Source of the DNA: JAZLDV01 sp045614925
Lineage (GTDB): Bacteria > Bacillota_I > Bacilli_A > Erysipelotrichales > Coprobacillaceae
DNA length: 22,782 nucleotides
Assembly: GCA_045614925.1 (NCBI GenBank)
Contig: JAZLDV010000033.1
Span: forward strand, 1-22,782
Direction: 5' to 3'
The notes below the pieces were generated by a model, which ran no database searches, had not been told where the DNA came from, and saw only the letters and a list, made by a program, of their open reading frames with translations. Both the position numbers and the translations under genes were made by a program. Shown here in pieces: positions 1-6,793 of this stretch (positions are counted from its first letter, which is position 1; each line of letters begins with the position of its first letter).

Positions 1-838
1 AAATAAAGGAACAAAACATAATAGAAGAATTATTATTGCTACTATTGTTTTAATTTCGTTTTCTATCATTACATTATTAACAAGTCGTTCTTCATCTAAG
101 ATTGAAGTTATGTTTAAAGATACGGTTGCTACAATTGAATACTATGTAGTAAAAGCACCATTGAAATTTATCAGTGATGTATTTTATGAATATACTGAAA
201 TGAAAAATGTATATGAAGAAAATAAAAAATGGAAAGAACAGGCTGATAAATTAGCGCGTGAAGCAGCTTTAAATGAAGTTTTAGCAAAAGAAAATAAAGA
301 ATTAAGAGAATTAATGGAGATTGAATATCTTCCTACAGATTATCAAGTAAAAAATACTTCTGTCATTTCTAGAAATGGTGATAATTGGAATAATGAGGTA
401 TGTATTGGTTTAGGTTCGATGTCAGGTGTTAAAGAAGGAATGGCAGTTATTAATTCACAAGGTATGATTGGAACTGTAACAAATGTAACAGAAATTACAT
501 CTACTGTTTCTTTATTATCTAGCGAAAACACTGTAACTCAATTACCTGTTATGATTTTAAGTGGTGAAGAAACTATTTATGGTCTATTAAATAAATATGA
601 TATAGAAACACACACATATAAAGTTATCTTATTAAGTGATGTTGAAAAGATAGAAAATAACGCTACTGTTGTAACAAGCGGATTAGGTGGAAAAAACAAA
701 AGTCCAAAAGGAATTTATATCGGAAATGTAAAGAGTTTTGTGCTTAAACCTGATGCTTCTGAAGCAATCTGTGATGTGACACCAGCAGTTGATTTTAACG
801 ATTTAAATCATCTATCTGTTGTTCAAAGGGTAAACTAA
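1..838 (+). CDS. mreC: Rod shape-determining protein MreC (5' end cut by window edge)
   Basis: MreC is the bitopic membrane protein that links the MreB cytoskeleton to the lateral cell-wall synthesis machinery (MreD, RodA, PBPs). The reading frame is open from base 2, so the ATG at 110 is internal and the true start lies upstream of the window. The visible product begins with a short basic stretch, then one hydrophobic segment (visible residues about 9-28, rich in Ile, Leu and Thr). A coiled-coil follows (ENKKWKEQADKLAREAALNE), then the beta-rich MreC core with the conserved-looking G-[ML]-x-V-I-N turn (GMAVINSQGMIGTV). The C-terminal part is intact and ends in TAA at 836-838, one base before the mreD ATG, which suggests translational coupling. 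MreB would be expected just upstream, as in other Firmicutes. Family assignment is confident from the domain layout and the neighbours mreD and minCD. Confidence 0.93.
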   Translation, partial: NKGTKHNRRIIIATIVLISFSIITLLTSRSSSKIEVMFKDTVATIEYYVVKAPLKFISDVFYEYTEMKNVYEENKKWKEQADKLAREAALNEVLAKENKELRELMEIEYLPTDYQVKNTSVISRNGDNWNNEVCIGLGSMSGVKEGMAVINSQGMIGTVTNVTEITSTVSLLSSENTVTQLPVMILSGEETIYGLLNKYDIETHTYKVILLSDVEKIENNATVVTSGLGGKNKSPKGIYIGNVKSFVLKPDASEAICDVTPAVDFNDLNHLSVVQRVN

Positions 839-839
839 A

Positions 840-1358
840 ATGAATAATCTTACAAACGATAGACATCTTATTAAGAGTTTTATAATTATTTTACTTTGTT
901 TTGTCATTGATAGTACTATAAGTTATTTTTTACCATATAATTTCGCTAAAACATCTATAACATTAACACCATATTTTTCTTTAATGATGTTTTGTATGTT
1001 AGTCAAAACGATAGAAGGGGCTGAACGTTACTTTTTCGCATCTATTTGTGGTGTATATTATTCAGTCGTTTATACCAATTCTTTAGCTATATATATTTTG
1101 ATTTTTGCTCTTATAGCATTTGTAAGATCATATATCTATAAATTTGATAAATTATCTTTCTTTGAAATGATGATTTTTTGTGTTTTGACAATTTTCTCTC
1201 AGGAACTTGTATTATATTGGTTAATGAAGGTGACAGGCATTACTTTTATGAAAGTAATTAGCGTATTATTGATGAGAATTCTACCTACTATAGGTTTGAA
1301 TATTATATTATACGTATTTGTCTACATTGCCTTTAATTTAACTGTATCAGGAGAATAA
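840..1358 (+). CDS. mreD: Rod shape-determining protein MreD
   Basis: This 172-residue, very hydrophobic protein has five to six predicted transmembrane segments. Its length and membrane character are typical of MreD, the integral-membrane partner of MreC in the elongasome. MreD sequences are poorly conserved, so the call rests on size, topology and position directly after mreC. The start ATG lies one base after the mreC stop, with an AAAGGG stretch about 9 bases upstream that can serve as ribosome binding site. The stop codon TAA (1356-1358) shares its last A with the first minC ATG candidate. mreC, mreD, minC and minD therefore appear to form one tightly coupled transcript, as in Bacillus subtilis. 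Confidence 0.85.
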   Translation: MNNLTNDRHLIKSFIIILLCFVIDSTISYFLPYNFAKTSITLTPYFSLMMFCMLVKTIEGAERYFFASICGVYYSVVYTNSLAIYILIFALIAFVRSYIYKFDKLSFFEMMIFCVLTIFSQELVLYWLMKVTGITFMKVISVLLMRILPTIGLNIILYVFVYIAFNLTVSGE

Positions 1359-1360
1359 TG

Positions 1361-1966
1361 ATGAATATTAAGATGAGAGCAATTGAAGGGAAATTATTTC
1401 TTATAATGAACGAAATGTGTTCTTTTGAAGAAATATTAAGTGATTTAAATAAGCTTTTGGAATCTTCACTTTTAAATAAAAGTGATTATTATCCGAAAGC
1501 TTTTTTTGATTTTGGATGTCGATTTATAGATGAAAATGAAATGATAAAACTAATAGAAGTATTGAATACAAAAAAGAGAATGATATTTGATGGAATTAGC
1601 TGTTCTAAAGAAAAAAATACAGTAGATATTTATAATCAAGTAATTAGAAATGGAGAAGAAATATTTGTATATAAAAAAACATTGTTTTTACAACCGATTA
1701 ATCCAGGAAGTTTCGTTTATTGTTATGACGATGTTTATTTTCTTAATAAAGTGAGTGGACATATTATGTCTTATAATGAAAATATTAAAATTTCAGGGAG
1801 TCAGTTTTATGAAGCATCTGTATCAATTTGTGGAAATAATATCCATGATTTGACATTTTTTACTCTAACCACGATTTATTATAAAGATAAAGAGATATGC
1901 TTAAGGAAGGAGAATGATTATGAGCAGAATTATAGTAGTCACATCGGGGAAGGGTGGAGTTGGTAA
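1361..1966 (+). CDS. minC: Septum site-determining protein MinC (divergent)
   Basis: MinC inhibits FtsZ ring assembly away from midcell and is recruited to the membrane by MinD. The product (about 201 residues; B. subtilis MinC is about 226) has an N-terminal part with a SFEEILSDLNKLLESS-like helix typical of the MinC N domain. The C-terminal part (from about residue 105) corresponds to the beta-helix domain: V-I-R-N-G-E-E aligns with the usual V-R-S-G-Q, and INPGS with V-N-P-G-A. The second half is quite divergent. Two ATGs are adjacent (1358 and 1361); AGGAGA at 1349-1354 is better spaced for 1361. The stop lies inside minD, giving an overlap of 47 bases with the preferred minD start. Identity is supported mainly by synteny plus these motifs. 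Confidence 0.8.
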   Translation: MNIKMRAIEGKLFLIMNEMCSFEEILSDLNKLLESSLLNKSDYYPKAFFDFGCRFIDENEMIKLIEVLNTKKRMIFDGISCSKEKNTVDIYNQVIRNGEEIFVYKKTLFLQPINPGSFVYCYDDVYFLNKVSGHIMSYNENIKISGSQFYEASVSICGNNIHDLTFFTLTTIYYKDKEICLRKENDYEQNYSSHIGEGWSW

Positions 1967-2696
1967 AAGTACAATCAGCTGCAATATAAGTTATCAATTG
2001 GCTAATCAAGGATTTAAAGTATGTCTTATTGATGCTGATTTTGGATTGAAAAATCTTGATGTTATGTTAGGGTTAGAAAATCGTGTCGTATTTGATTTGA
2101 AAGATGTAATTATGAATAGATGTTCATTACAGCAGGTTTTAATAAAAGACAAAAGGAAAAATGATTTGTATTTGTTACCAGCATGTAAATCTATGTCTTT
2201 TGATGAATTGAATATCGATTATATGATTGAAATGATGGATTATTTAAAAGATGAATTTGATTATATTATCATAGATAGTCCTGCAGGGGTTGAAAAAGGT
2301 TTTATTTATGCTACAGGACTAGCGAAAGAAGCAATTCTTGTTGTGACTTTAGATATTATATCTTTAAGAGACGCAGATAGAGTAATAGGTATTTTGCTAA
2401 AAAATGGAATTACTGATATAAAAATGATTATTAATAAATATAATGAAGAAGATATTAGAAAAGGAAGAAGTGTATCTTTAAAAGAAGCATATGATATATT
2501 ATCCATTCCTTTATTGGGTTTGGTATTTGATGATCACGCTGTATTAGAATCTAATAACAGAGGTATTCCATTAAGTCATGAAAATAATAATGAAATTGCA
2601 TTGTGTTTTAAAAGAATTGTTCAACGATTAGAAGGGGAACCTGTTCCTTTTGTTAAAAATAAAAAAAGAAAACTATTGAATAAATTATTTAGTTAA
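1920..2696 (+). CDS. minD: Septum site-determining ATPase MinD
   Basis: MinD is a ParA/Mrp-type ATPase that dimerises on the membrane with ATP and recruits MinC to block polar septation. The product shows the deviant Walker A motif KGGVGKST near the N-terminus, the switch-like DADFGLKNLD segment, and DYIIIDSPAG as the Walker B region. The C-terminus (FVKNKKRKLLNKLFS) is a basic amphipathic helix of the kind that anchors MinD to the membrane. An in-frame ATG at 1914 is almost abutted by the Shine-Dalgarno stretch GGAAGGAG (1905-1912), so the ATG at 1920, 7 bases downstream, is the better start (MSRIIVVTSGKGG). The 258-residue length is normal for the family. Confidence 0.96.
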   Translation: MSRIIVVTSGKGGVGKSTISCNISYQLANQGFKVCLIDADFGLKNLDVMLGLENRVVFDLKDVIMNRCSLQQVLIKDKRKNDLYLLPACKSMSFDELNIDYMIEMMDYLKDEFDYIIIDSPAGVEKGFIYATGLAKEAILVVTLDIISLRDADRVIGILLKNGITDIKMIINKYNEEDIRKGRSVSLKEAYDILSIPLLGLVFDDHAVLESNNRGIPLSHENNNEIALCFKRIVQRLEGEPVPFVKNKKRKLLNKLFS

Positions 2697-2721
2697 TATC
2701 TTCATTTGTTTAGCATACATT
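2694..2721 (+). promoter_or_regulatory. Candidate sigma-E-type sporulation promoter for spoIVFA-spoIVFB
   Basis: The -10 box CATACATT (2714-2721) matches the B. subtilis sigma-E consensus CATACAnT at all positions. The stretch TAATATC (2694-2700) matches the -35 consensus KMATATT at six of seven positions, and the spacer is 13 bases. The predicted start at about 2728 coincides with the first base of the AGGTGA ribosome binding site. In B. subtilis the spoIVF operon is known to be sigma-E dependent. Assignment to sigma-E here is inference from sequence and gene function. Confidence 0.6.
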
Positions 2722-2737
2722 GTAGTGAGGTGAAATG

Positions 2738-3304
2738 ATGAAAGATATTGATGAAATTAAAAATAGAATTAATAGAAGAAAAAAATCTGTTCTTACTGAT
2801 TCACATTTTAAGAAGTTTTATAATTTTATGATTAAATGTATGGTCGTACTTGTACTAATGATTAGTATTGGTTCAGTAGTAAAAGATAGTCCTAATGGTG
2901 TTTATATTAAAAAATATTTTTTAGATGTATTTTCTTTAAGTAAGATAGAAAATTATTTCTTTGGCTTATTTCAACAACCTGACAATACTACAGCTGTTTC
3001 AAATGAAGTTTTTTATTCTCATTTAGAAGATAACTATTATACGAGTAATTCAAATGAAGGTATGAGTTTAAGTGATGGAATTGTTGTTGAAAAAGGGAAT
3101 TCTCCAATGCTTGGAAATTACATCACAGTGCTAAATGATGATCTGAGCGTTACTTATGGACAATTAGAAGATGTGTTTGTTAATCAATATGATGAAGTTG
3201 ATAAAAATATGGTAATAGGGACATATAGTGAAAAAATATTAATTGTTTTTTCAAAAGGAGACAAGGAAATTGATTATTCAACATTTGAGGAATATTGTAA
3301 GTAA
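2738..3304 (+). CDS. spoIVFA: SpoIVFA-like regulator of the sigma-K processing protease (degenerate M23 domain)
   Basis: SpoIVFA tethers and restrains the intramembrane protease SpoIVFB in the outer forespore membrane until the forespore signals. The product (about 188 residues; B. subtilis SpoIVFA is about 264) has a charged cytosolic N-terminus and one transmembrane segment (about residues 32-50, MIKCMVVLVLMISIGSVV). A linker and a C-terminal LytM/M23-like beta domain follow (SDGIVVEKGNSPMLGNYITV, then YGQLEDVFVNQYDEVDKNMVIGT). In catalytic M23 enzymes the equivalent of YGQL is YxHL or HxH; no zinc-binding histidines are visible, as expected for SpoIVFA. Two adjacent ATGs (2735, 2738) compete; AGGTGA at 2728-2733 is better spaced for 2738. 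The call depends strongly on the SpoIVFB gene that overlaps its 3' end. Confidence 0.8.
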   Translation: MKDIDEIKNRINRRKKSVLTDSHFKKFYNFMIKCMVVLVLMISIGSVVKDSPNGVYIKKYFLDVFSLSKIENYFFGLFQQPDNTTAVSNEVFYSHLEDNYYTSNSNEGMSLSDGIVVEKGNSPMLGNYITVLNDDLSVTYGQLEDVFVNQYDEVDKNMVIGTYSEKILIVFSKGDKEIDYSTFEEYCK

Positions 3305-4013
3305 AATCAAGGTAAATCCTGTTACTTATGTTTTCATACTCTTATGTTTATATAATCATACGATAAAAATATATTTGTTAACAATGCTATTTGTATTTAT
3401 ACATGAACTATGTCATCTTGCGATGGCATTTTATTTTGGTTATACGATTGAAAGTGTTGTTATATATCCTTTTGGAACATGTGGACATATAAAAGAGTTT
3501 TTATATAAAAACTTATTAGAAGAGATATGTATAATAATGGCTGGACCAATATCACATATTTTTATAATTATATTTTTGAAAATAATTCAATCTGATATAA
3601 TGTATATAAATATAAATTTAGTTTTATTTTTATTTAATCTTCTTCCTATCTATCCTCTTGATGGAAGTAAGTTGATTATTTTATTACTTCAAAGTATAGG
3701 TGATCTAAACAAAGCGATGATTTTATCACTTAAAATTTCAATTTTATCTTTAATTATATTTAGTGTTTTTTACTTGAATCTAAATACATTTATTATTCTT
3801 ATGTTTTTATTGTTTTATCAGGTTGTTTTTTATCAGTTTATAAAACGATATGTATCATCATATATTTTGCAGAATATGAACAACTTAGATCGAAAGAAAT
3901 TTATACATTTTAATTTAGAGTATAGAAGAGGTTATTTGAATTGTTATATGATTGATAATGTGATGTACAAAGAAAATGAAATATTTCATTTATTGATAAA
4001 AAACAATGTTTAA
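3270..4013 (+). CDS. spoIVFB: SpoIVFB-like intramembrane metalloprotease (pro-sigma-K processing), M50B
   Basis: SpoIVFB cleaves pro-sigma-K inside the mother cell and so starts the last stage of sporulation gene expression. The product (about 247 residues) is polytopic and carries the zinc motif H-E-L-C-H (His45, Glu46, His49) and the second motif NLLPIYPLDG (Asp131), both typical of M50 proteases. The early segment SKIKVNPVTYVFILL aligns well with the SpoIVFB N-terminus. There is no suitable ATG. The best start is TTG at 3270, 9 bases after AAAGGAG (3254-3260), which makes the gene overlap spoIVFA by 35 bases. The C-terminal CBS domain of B. subtilis SpoIVFB seems shortened here to a remnant (EYRRGYLNCYMIDN...NEIFHLL). 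Activity cannot be judged, but all metal ligands are present. Confidence 0.88.
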   Translation: MIIQHLRNIVSKIKVNPVTYVFILLCLYNHTIKIYLLTMLFVFIHELCHLAMAFYFGYTIESVVIYPFGTCGHIKEFLYKNLLEEICIIMAGPISHIFIIIFLKIIQSDIMYININLVLFLFNLLPIYPLDGSKLIILLLQSIGDLNKAMILSLKISILSLIIFSVFYLNLNTFIILMFLLFYQVVFYQFIKRYVSSYILQNMNNLDRKKFIHFNLEYRRGYLNCYMIDNVMYKENEIFHLLIKNNV

Positions 4014-4063
4014 TGTTTATGTAATTTTATATTATATTATTATTGAAAAAATTAAATTTTATC

Positions 4064-4092
4064 TTGTGTTTTACACCAATATATGTTAATAT
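4064..4092 (+). promoter_or_regulatory. Promoter for the rpsB-tsf-pyrH-frr operon
   Basis: The -35-like TTGTGT (4064-4069) is separated by 17 bases from the -10 TAATAT (4087-4092), which is preceded by TG at 4084-4085 (extended -10). Transcription would start near 4099, leaving a leader of about 100 bases before rpsB. This is the best housekeeping promoter between spoIVFB and rpsB. Confidence 0.6.
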
Positions 4093-4099
4093 GATTCAG

Positions 4100-4158
4100 G
4101 TATTTGAAATACACACATTGTGAATTCATCAATCTAGTGCCGTAAGGTGGTTGATGTT
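4100..4158 (+). promoter_or_regulatory. Structured rpsB 5' leader, candidate S2 autoregulatory element
   Basis: Downstream of the predicted start, bases 4100-4112 can form a 5-bp hairpin. A larger element spans 4127-4156: CATCAA (4127-4132) pairs with TTGATG (4151-4156). An internal loop separates this from a short stem TGCC/GGTG capped by the GNRA-type tetraloop GTAA (4142-4145). Ribosomal-protein leader RNAs that bind S2 are known upstream of rpsB in several bacteria. Assigning this element to that function is inference from position and folding by eye. The ribosome binding site (4184-4190) lies downstream and unpaired in this fold. Confidence 0.45.
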
Positions 4159-4198
4159 AGAAGCAATGGAGGAAAAAAACGAAAGGGAGGAAGTTACA

Positions 4199-5062
4199 AT
4201 GGCAGTAATTTCAATGAAAAAATTATTAGAAGTTGGTGTACACTTCGGTCACCAAACAAAAAGATGGAACCCAAAAATGGCTCCTTACATCTTTACAGCA
4301 AGAAATGGTATCTATATCATCGATTTAAAAAAATCATCTGATAAAATTGATGAAGCTTATGCAGCAATGATGGATATCGCAGCTAAAGGTGGAAAAGTAT
4401 TATTCGTAGGAACTAAAAAACAAGCTCAAGAAGCTGTACAAACTGAAGCTATCAGATCAGAAAGTTTCTATGTAAATTCTCGTTGGTTAGGTGGAACTTT
4501 AACAAACTTCAGAACTATCCAAAAAAGAATTAGAAGATTAAAAGAATTAGAAAAAATGGAAGAAGACGGAACATTCGATTTATTCACTAAAAAAGAAGTT
4601 ATCTTAATGAAAAAAGAACAAGCTAAGTTAGAAAAAAACTTAGGTGGTATTAAAGAAATGAAGAGACTTCCAAGTGCTTTATTCGTTGTTGATCCAAAAG
4701 TTGAACACAACGCAGTTGCTGAAGCTAAAATCTTAGGAATCCCTGTATTTGGTATCGTAGATACTAACTGTGATCCTGATGAAGTTGATTATGTAATCCC
4801 AGCAAATGATGATGCAATCAGAGCTGTAAAATTAATCGTAGCTGCAATGGCTGATGCAATTTGTGAAGCAAAAGGTGAACCTTTAACAGTTGCTTATGTT
4901 AAAGATGAAGATGAAAAAGAAGTATCAATGAATGATGCTGTTGCTTCTGTAGAAGAAAACAAACAAAGAGGTCCAAGATATAAAAACAACGGACGTCCTA
5001 GAAACAATAGACCTGCTGAAGTAAGCAAACCAGCTGAAGTTAAAGAAAATACTGAAGCATAA
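4199..5062 (+). CDS. rpsB: 30S ribosomal protein S2
   Basis: S2 binds late to the 30S head and is needed for S1 association and initiation. The N-terminus (MAVISMKKLLEVGVHFGHQT) and the RWNPKMAPYIF, GGTLTNF and FGIVDTNCDPDEVDYVIPAN stretches are hallmark S2 sequences. The start is ATG 4199, 8 bases after AGGGAGG (4184-4190); longer in-frame openings upstream lie in the leader and do not match the family. The product is 287 residues, about 40 longer than B. subtilis S2 (246). The extra C-terminal tail is hydrophilic, with an Arg/Asn/Pro-rich patch (RGPRYKNNGRPRNNRP) followed by an acidic end. Codons ending in C (ATC, TTC, AAC) are clearly more frequent than in the flanking genes, as expected for high expression. 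Confidence 0.98.
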   Translation: MAVISMKKLLEVGVHFGHQTKRWNPKMAPYIFTARNGIYIIDLKKSSDKIDEAYAAMMDIAAKGGKVLFVGTKKQAQEAVQTEAIRSESFYVNSRWLGGTLTNFRTIQKRIRRLKELEKMEEDGTFDLFTKKEVILMKKEQAKLEKNLGGIKEMKRLPSALFVVDPKVEHNAVAEAKILGIPVFGIVDTNCDPDEVDYVIPANDDAIRAVKLIVAAMADAICEAKGEPLTVAYVKDEDEKEVSMNDAVASVEENKQRGPRYKNNGRPRNNRPAEVSKPAEVKENTEA

Positions 5063-5070
5063 TCAATAAA

Positions 5071-5100
5071 GGGGTAAGCTTATTAGCTTATCTCTTTTTT
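5071..5100 (+). terminator. Rho-independent hairpin between rpsB and tsf
   Basis: GGGGTAAGCT (5071-5080) pairs with AGCTTATCTC (5085-5094) over 10 bp including two G-U pairs, with loop TATT, directly followed by six T residues. Because tsf, pyrH and frr follow without a clear new promoter, this probably acts as a partial terminator that sets the S2 to EF-Ts ratio. Confidence 0.8.
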
Positions 5101-5126
5101 AATAAATAAAATTGGAGGAAATAAAA

Positions 5127-6014
5127 ATGGCTATTAGTGCAAAATTAGTAAAAGAATTACGTGAAAAAACTGGTGCTGGAATGATGGATTGTAAGAAAGC
5201 ATTAGAAGCTTGTGATGGTGATTTAGAAAAATCATTTGACTGGTTAAGAGAAAAAGGTATCGCTAAAGCAGCTAAAAAAGCTGACCGTATCGCTGCTGAA
5301 GGTTTAACTGCTTTCGTAGTAGAAGGAAATGTTGCTGCTATGGTAGAAGTTAACTCTGAAACTGACTTCGTTGCTAAAAACGTTGAATTCCAAGAATTAG
5401 TTGCAACTGTTGCTAAAACAGTAGTTGCTGCTCAACCAGCTGATTTAGAAGCTGCATTAGCAGTAGAAGTTGAAGGAAAAGATTTAGGAACTTTAATTGC
5501 TGAAAAATCTGGAAAAATCGGAGAAAAATTAAGCTTCAGAAGATTTGAAGTTATGACTAAAGAAGATACTGAAGTATTCGGTGCTTATTCACACATGGGT
5601 GGAAAAATGACTGCTTTAGTTAAAGTTGCTAACACAACTGAAGAAAAAGCTAGAGATATCGCTATGCATGTTGCTGCAAGTGCTCCACAATATATCGACA
5701 GAAGCGCAATCCCTGCTGATGTATTAGAACATGAAAGAACTGTATTATTCAACCAAGCTATGGAAGAAAATGCAAATAGTGCTAAACCAAAACCAGAAAA
5801 TATCGTTGAAAAAATGGTTGAAGGTCGTTTAAATAAAAACTTAAAAGAAATCTGCTTAGTAGATCAAGAATTCATTAAAGATCCAGATCAAACAGTAGGA
5901 CAATATTTAGGAAATGCTACTATCGTTACAATCGCTCGTTTCCAAGTTGGTGAAGGTATGGAAAAAAGAGAAGAAAACTTCGCTGAAGAAGTAGCTGCTC
6001 AAATGAAAAAATAA
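5127..6014 (+). CDS. tsf: Elongation factor Ts
   Basis: EF-Ts is the nucleotide exchange factor that regenerates EF-Tu-GTP. The 295-residue product starts MAISAKLVKELREKTGAGMM, the conserved UBA-like N-terminal module. It contains the signature S-E-T-D-F-V-A-K-N around residue 80, which contacts EF-Tu, and has the length of the usual two-subdomain core. The start ATG 5127 lies 8 bases after GGAGG (5114-5118); the in-frame TTG at 5112 overlaps the ribosome binding site and is not used. Codon choice is biased to C-ending codons as in rpsB. The gene sits in the classical order rpsB-tsf-pyrH-frr. Confidence 0.98.
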   Translation: MAISAKLVKELREKTGAGMMDCKKALEACDGDLEKSFDWLREKGIAKAAKKADRIAAEGLTAFVVEGNVAAMVEVNSETDFVAKNVEFQELVATVAKTVVAAQPADLEAALAVEVEGKDLGTLIAEKSGKIGEKLSFRRFEVMTKEDTEVFGAYSHMGGKMTALVKVANTTEEKARDIAMHVAASAPQYIDRSAIPADVLEHERTVLFNQAMEENANSAKPKPENIVEKMVEGRLNKNLKEICLVDQEFIKDPDQTVGQYLGNATIVTIARFQVGEGMEKREENFAEEVAAQMKK

Positions 6015-6025
6015 TTTAATAGAAC

Positions 6026-6052
6026 AAGGGGACATTATTGTGCCCTTTTCTT
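6026..6052 (+). terminator. Weak hairpin with U-rich tail between tsf and pyrH
   Basis: Bases 6026-6034 (AAGGGGACA) pair with 6039-6047 (TGTGCCCTT) with loop TTAT and one G-G mismatch. The T-rich run TTTTCTTG begins in the 3' arm. The shape is that of a leaky intrinsic terminator that would lower pyrH-frr expression relative to tsf. Confidence 0.55.
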
Positions 6053-6072
6053 GTAAATAAAAGGAGAATCTT

Positions 6073-6789
6073 ATGAAGTACAATAGAGTATTATTGAAAT
6101 TAAGTGGTGAAGCGTTAGCTGGAGAACAAAAATTCGGTATTAATCCATTAGTTGTTGCAGACGTTGCTAGACAAATTAAAGATGCTAAAGATTTAGGTGT
6201 TGAAATTGCTATTGTATGTGGTGGTGGAAATATCTGGCGTGGTAAAACAGGTAGCGACATGGGTATGGAAAGAGCTGCTGCTGATTACATGGGTATGTTA
6301 GCGACTGTTATGAATGGTATGGCTTTACAAAATGCTTTAGAAACTATTGGGGTACAAACTCGTTTATTATCAGCAATTGATATGAAAGAAGTTGCAGAAC
6401 CTTATATTAGAAGAAGAGCTGTTAGACATTTAGAAAAAGAAAGAGTTGTAATCTTTGGAGCAGGTACAGGAAGTCCTTTCTTTACAACAGATACAACTGC
6501 TGCTTTACGTGCTGCTGAAATTAATGCTGATGTTATTTTAATGGCAAAAAATGGTGTAGATGGTGTTTATTCTGCAGACCCTAAATTAGATCCTAACGCT
6601 ACTAAATATGAACATATTACTTATTTAGATGTATTAAATGAAGATTTACATATTATGGACCAAACTGCTATTACTTTATGTAAAGATAATAATATCGATT
6701 TATGTGTATTTAATATGCAAGAAGATGGTAATATTGCTAGAGCATGTAATGGTGAAAAAATTGGTACAGTAATTTCTAAAGGAGAATAA
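6073..6789 (+). CDS. pyrH: UMP kinase
   Basis: PyrH phosphorylates UMP to UDP in pyrimidine nucleotide synthesis and is a hexamer of the amino acid kinase fold, unrelated to eukaryotic UMP/CMP kinases. Visible motifs are LKLSGEALAGEQKFGI at the N-terminus (phosphate-binding Lys and Gly), IVCGGGNIWRG, and GAGTGSPFFTTDTTAALRA, which lines the UMP and ATP sites. The length of 238 residues is normal. A GGAG sequence stands 7-8 bases before the ATG. The gene is followed after 4 bases by frr, so the two are likely coupled. Confidence 0.98.
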   Translation: MKYNRVLLKLSGEALAGEQKFGINPLVVADVARQIKDAKDLGVEIAIVCGGGNIWRGKTGSDMGMERAAADYMGMLATVMNGMALQNALETIGVQTRLLSAIDMKEVAEPYIRRRAVRHLEKERVVIFGAGTGSPFFTTDTTAALRAAEINADVILMAKNGVDGVYSADPKLDPNATKYEHITYLDVLNEDLHIMDQTAITLCKDNNIDLCVFNMQEDGNIARACNGEKIGTVISKGE

Positions 6790-6793
6790 TAAA

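Noticed and set aside
110..838. ATG at 110 as the mreC start
   Set aside because: The frame is open to the window edge and the upstream part encodes the expected basic stretch and membrane anchor of MreC, so the gene begins outside the window.
4147..4341. Open frame overlapping the start of rpsB in another frame
   Set aside because: It runs through the rpsB leader and ribosome binding site and its translation has no family resemblance; rpsB in the other frame is unmistakable.
5907..6260. Antisense open frame of 117 codons opposite tsf/pyrH
   Set aside because: It is fully covered by two well-conserved genes on the + strand, has no ribosome binding site or recognisable domain, and reflects their codon pattern.
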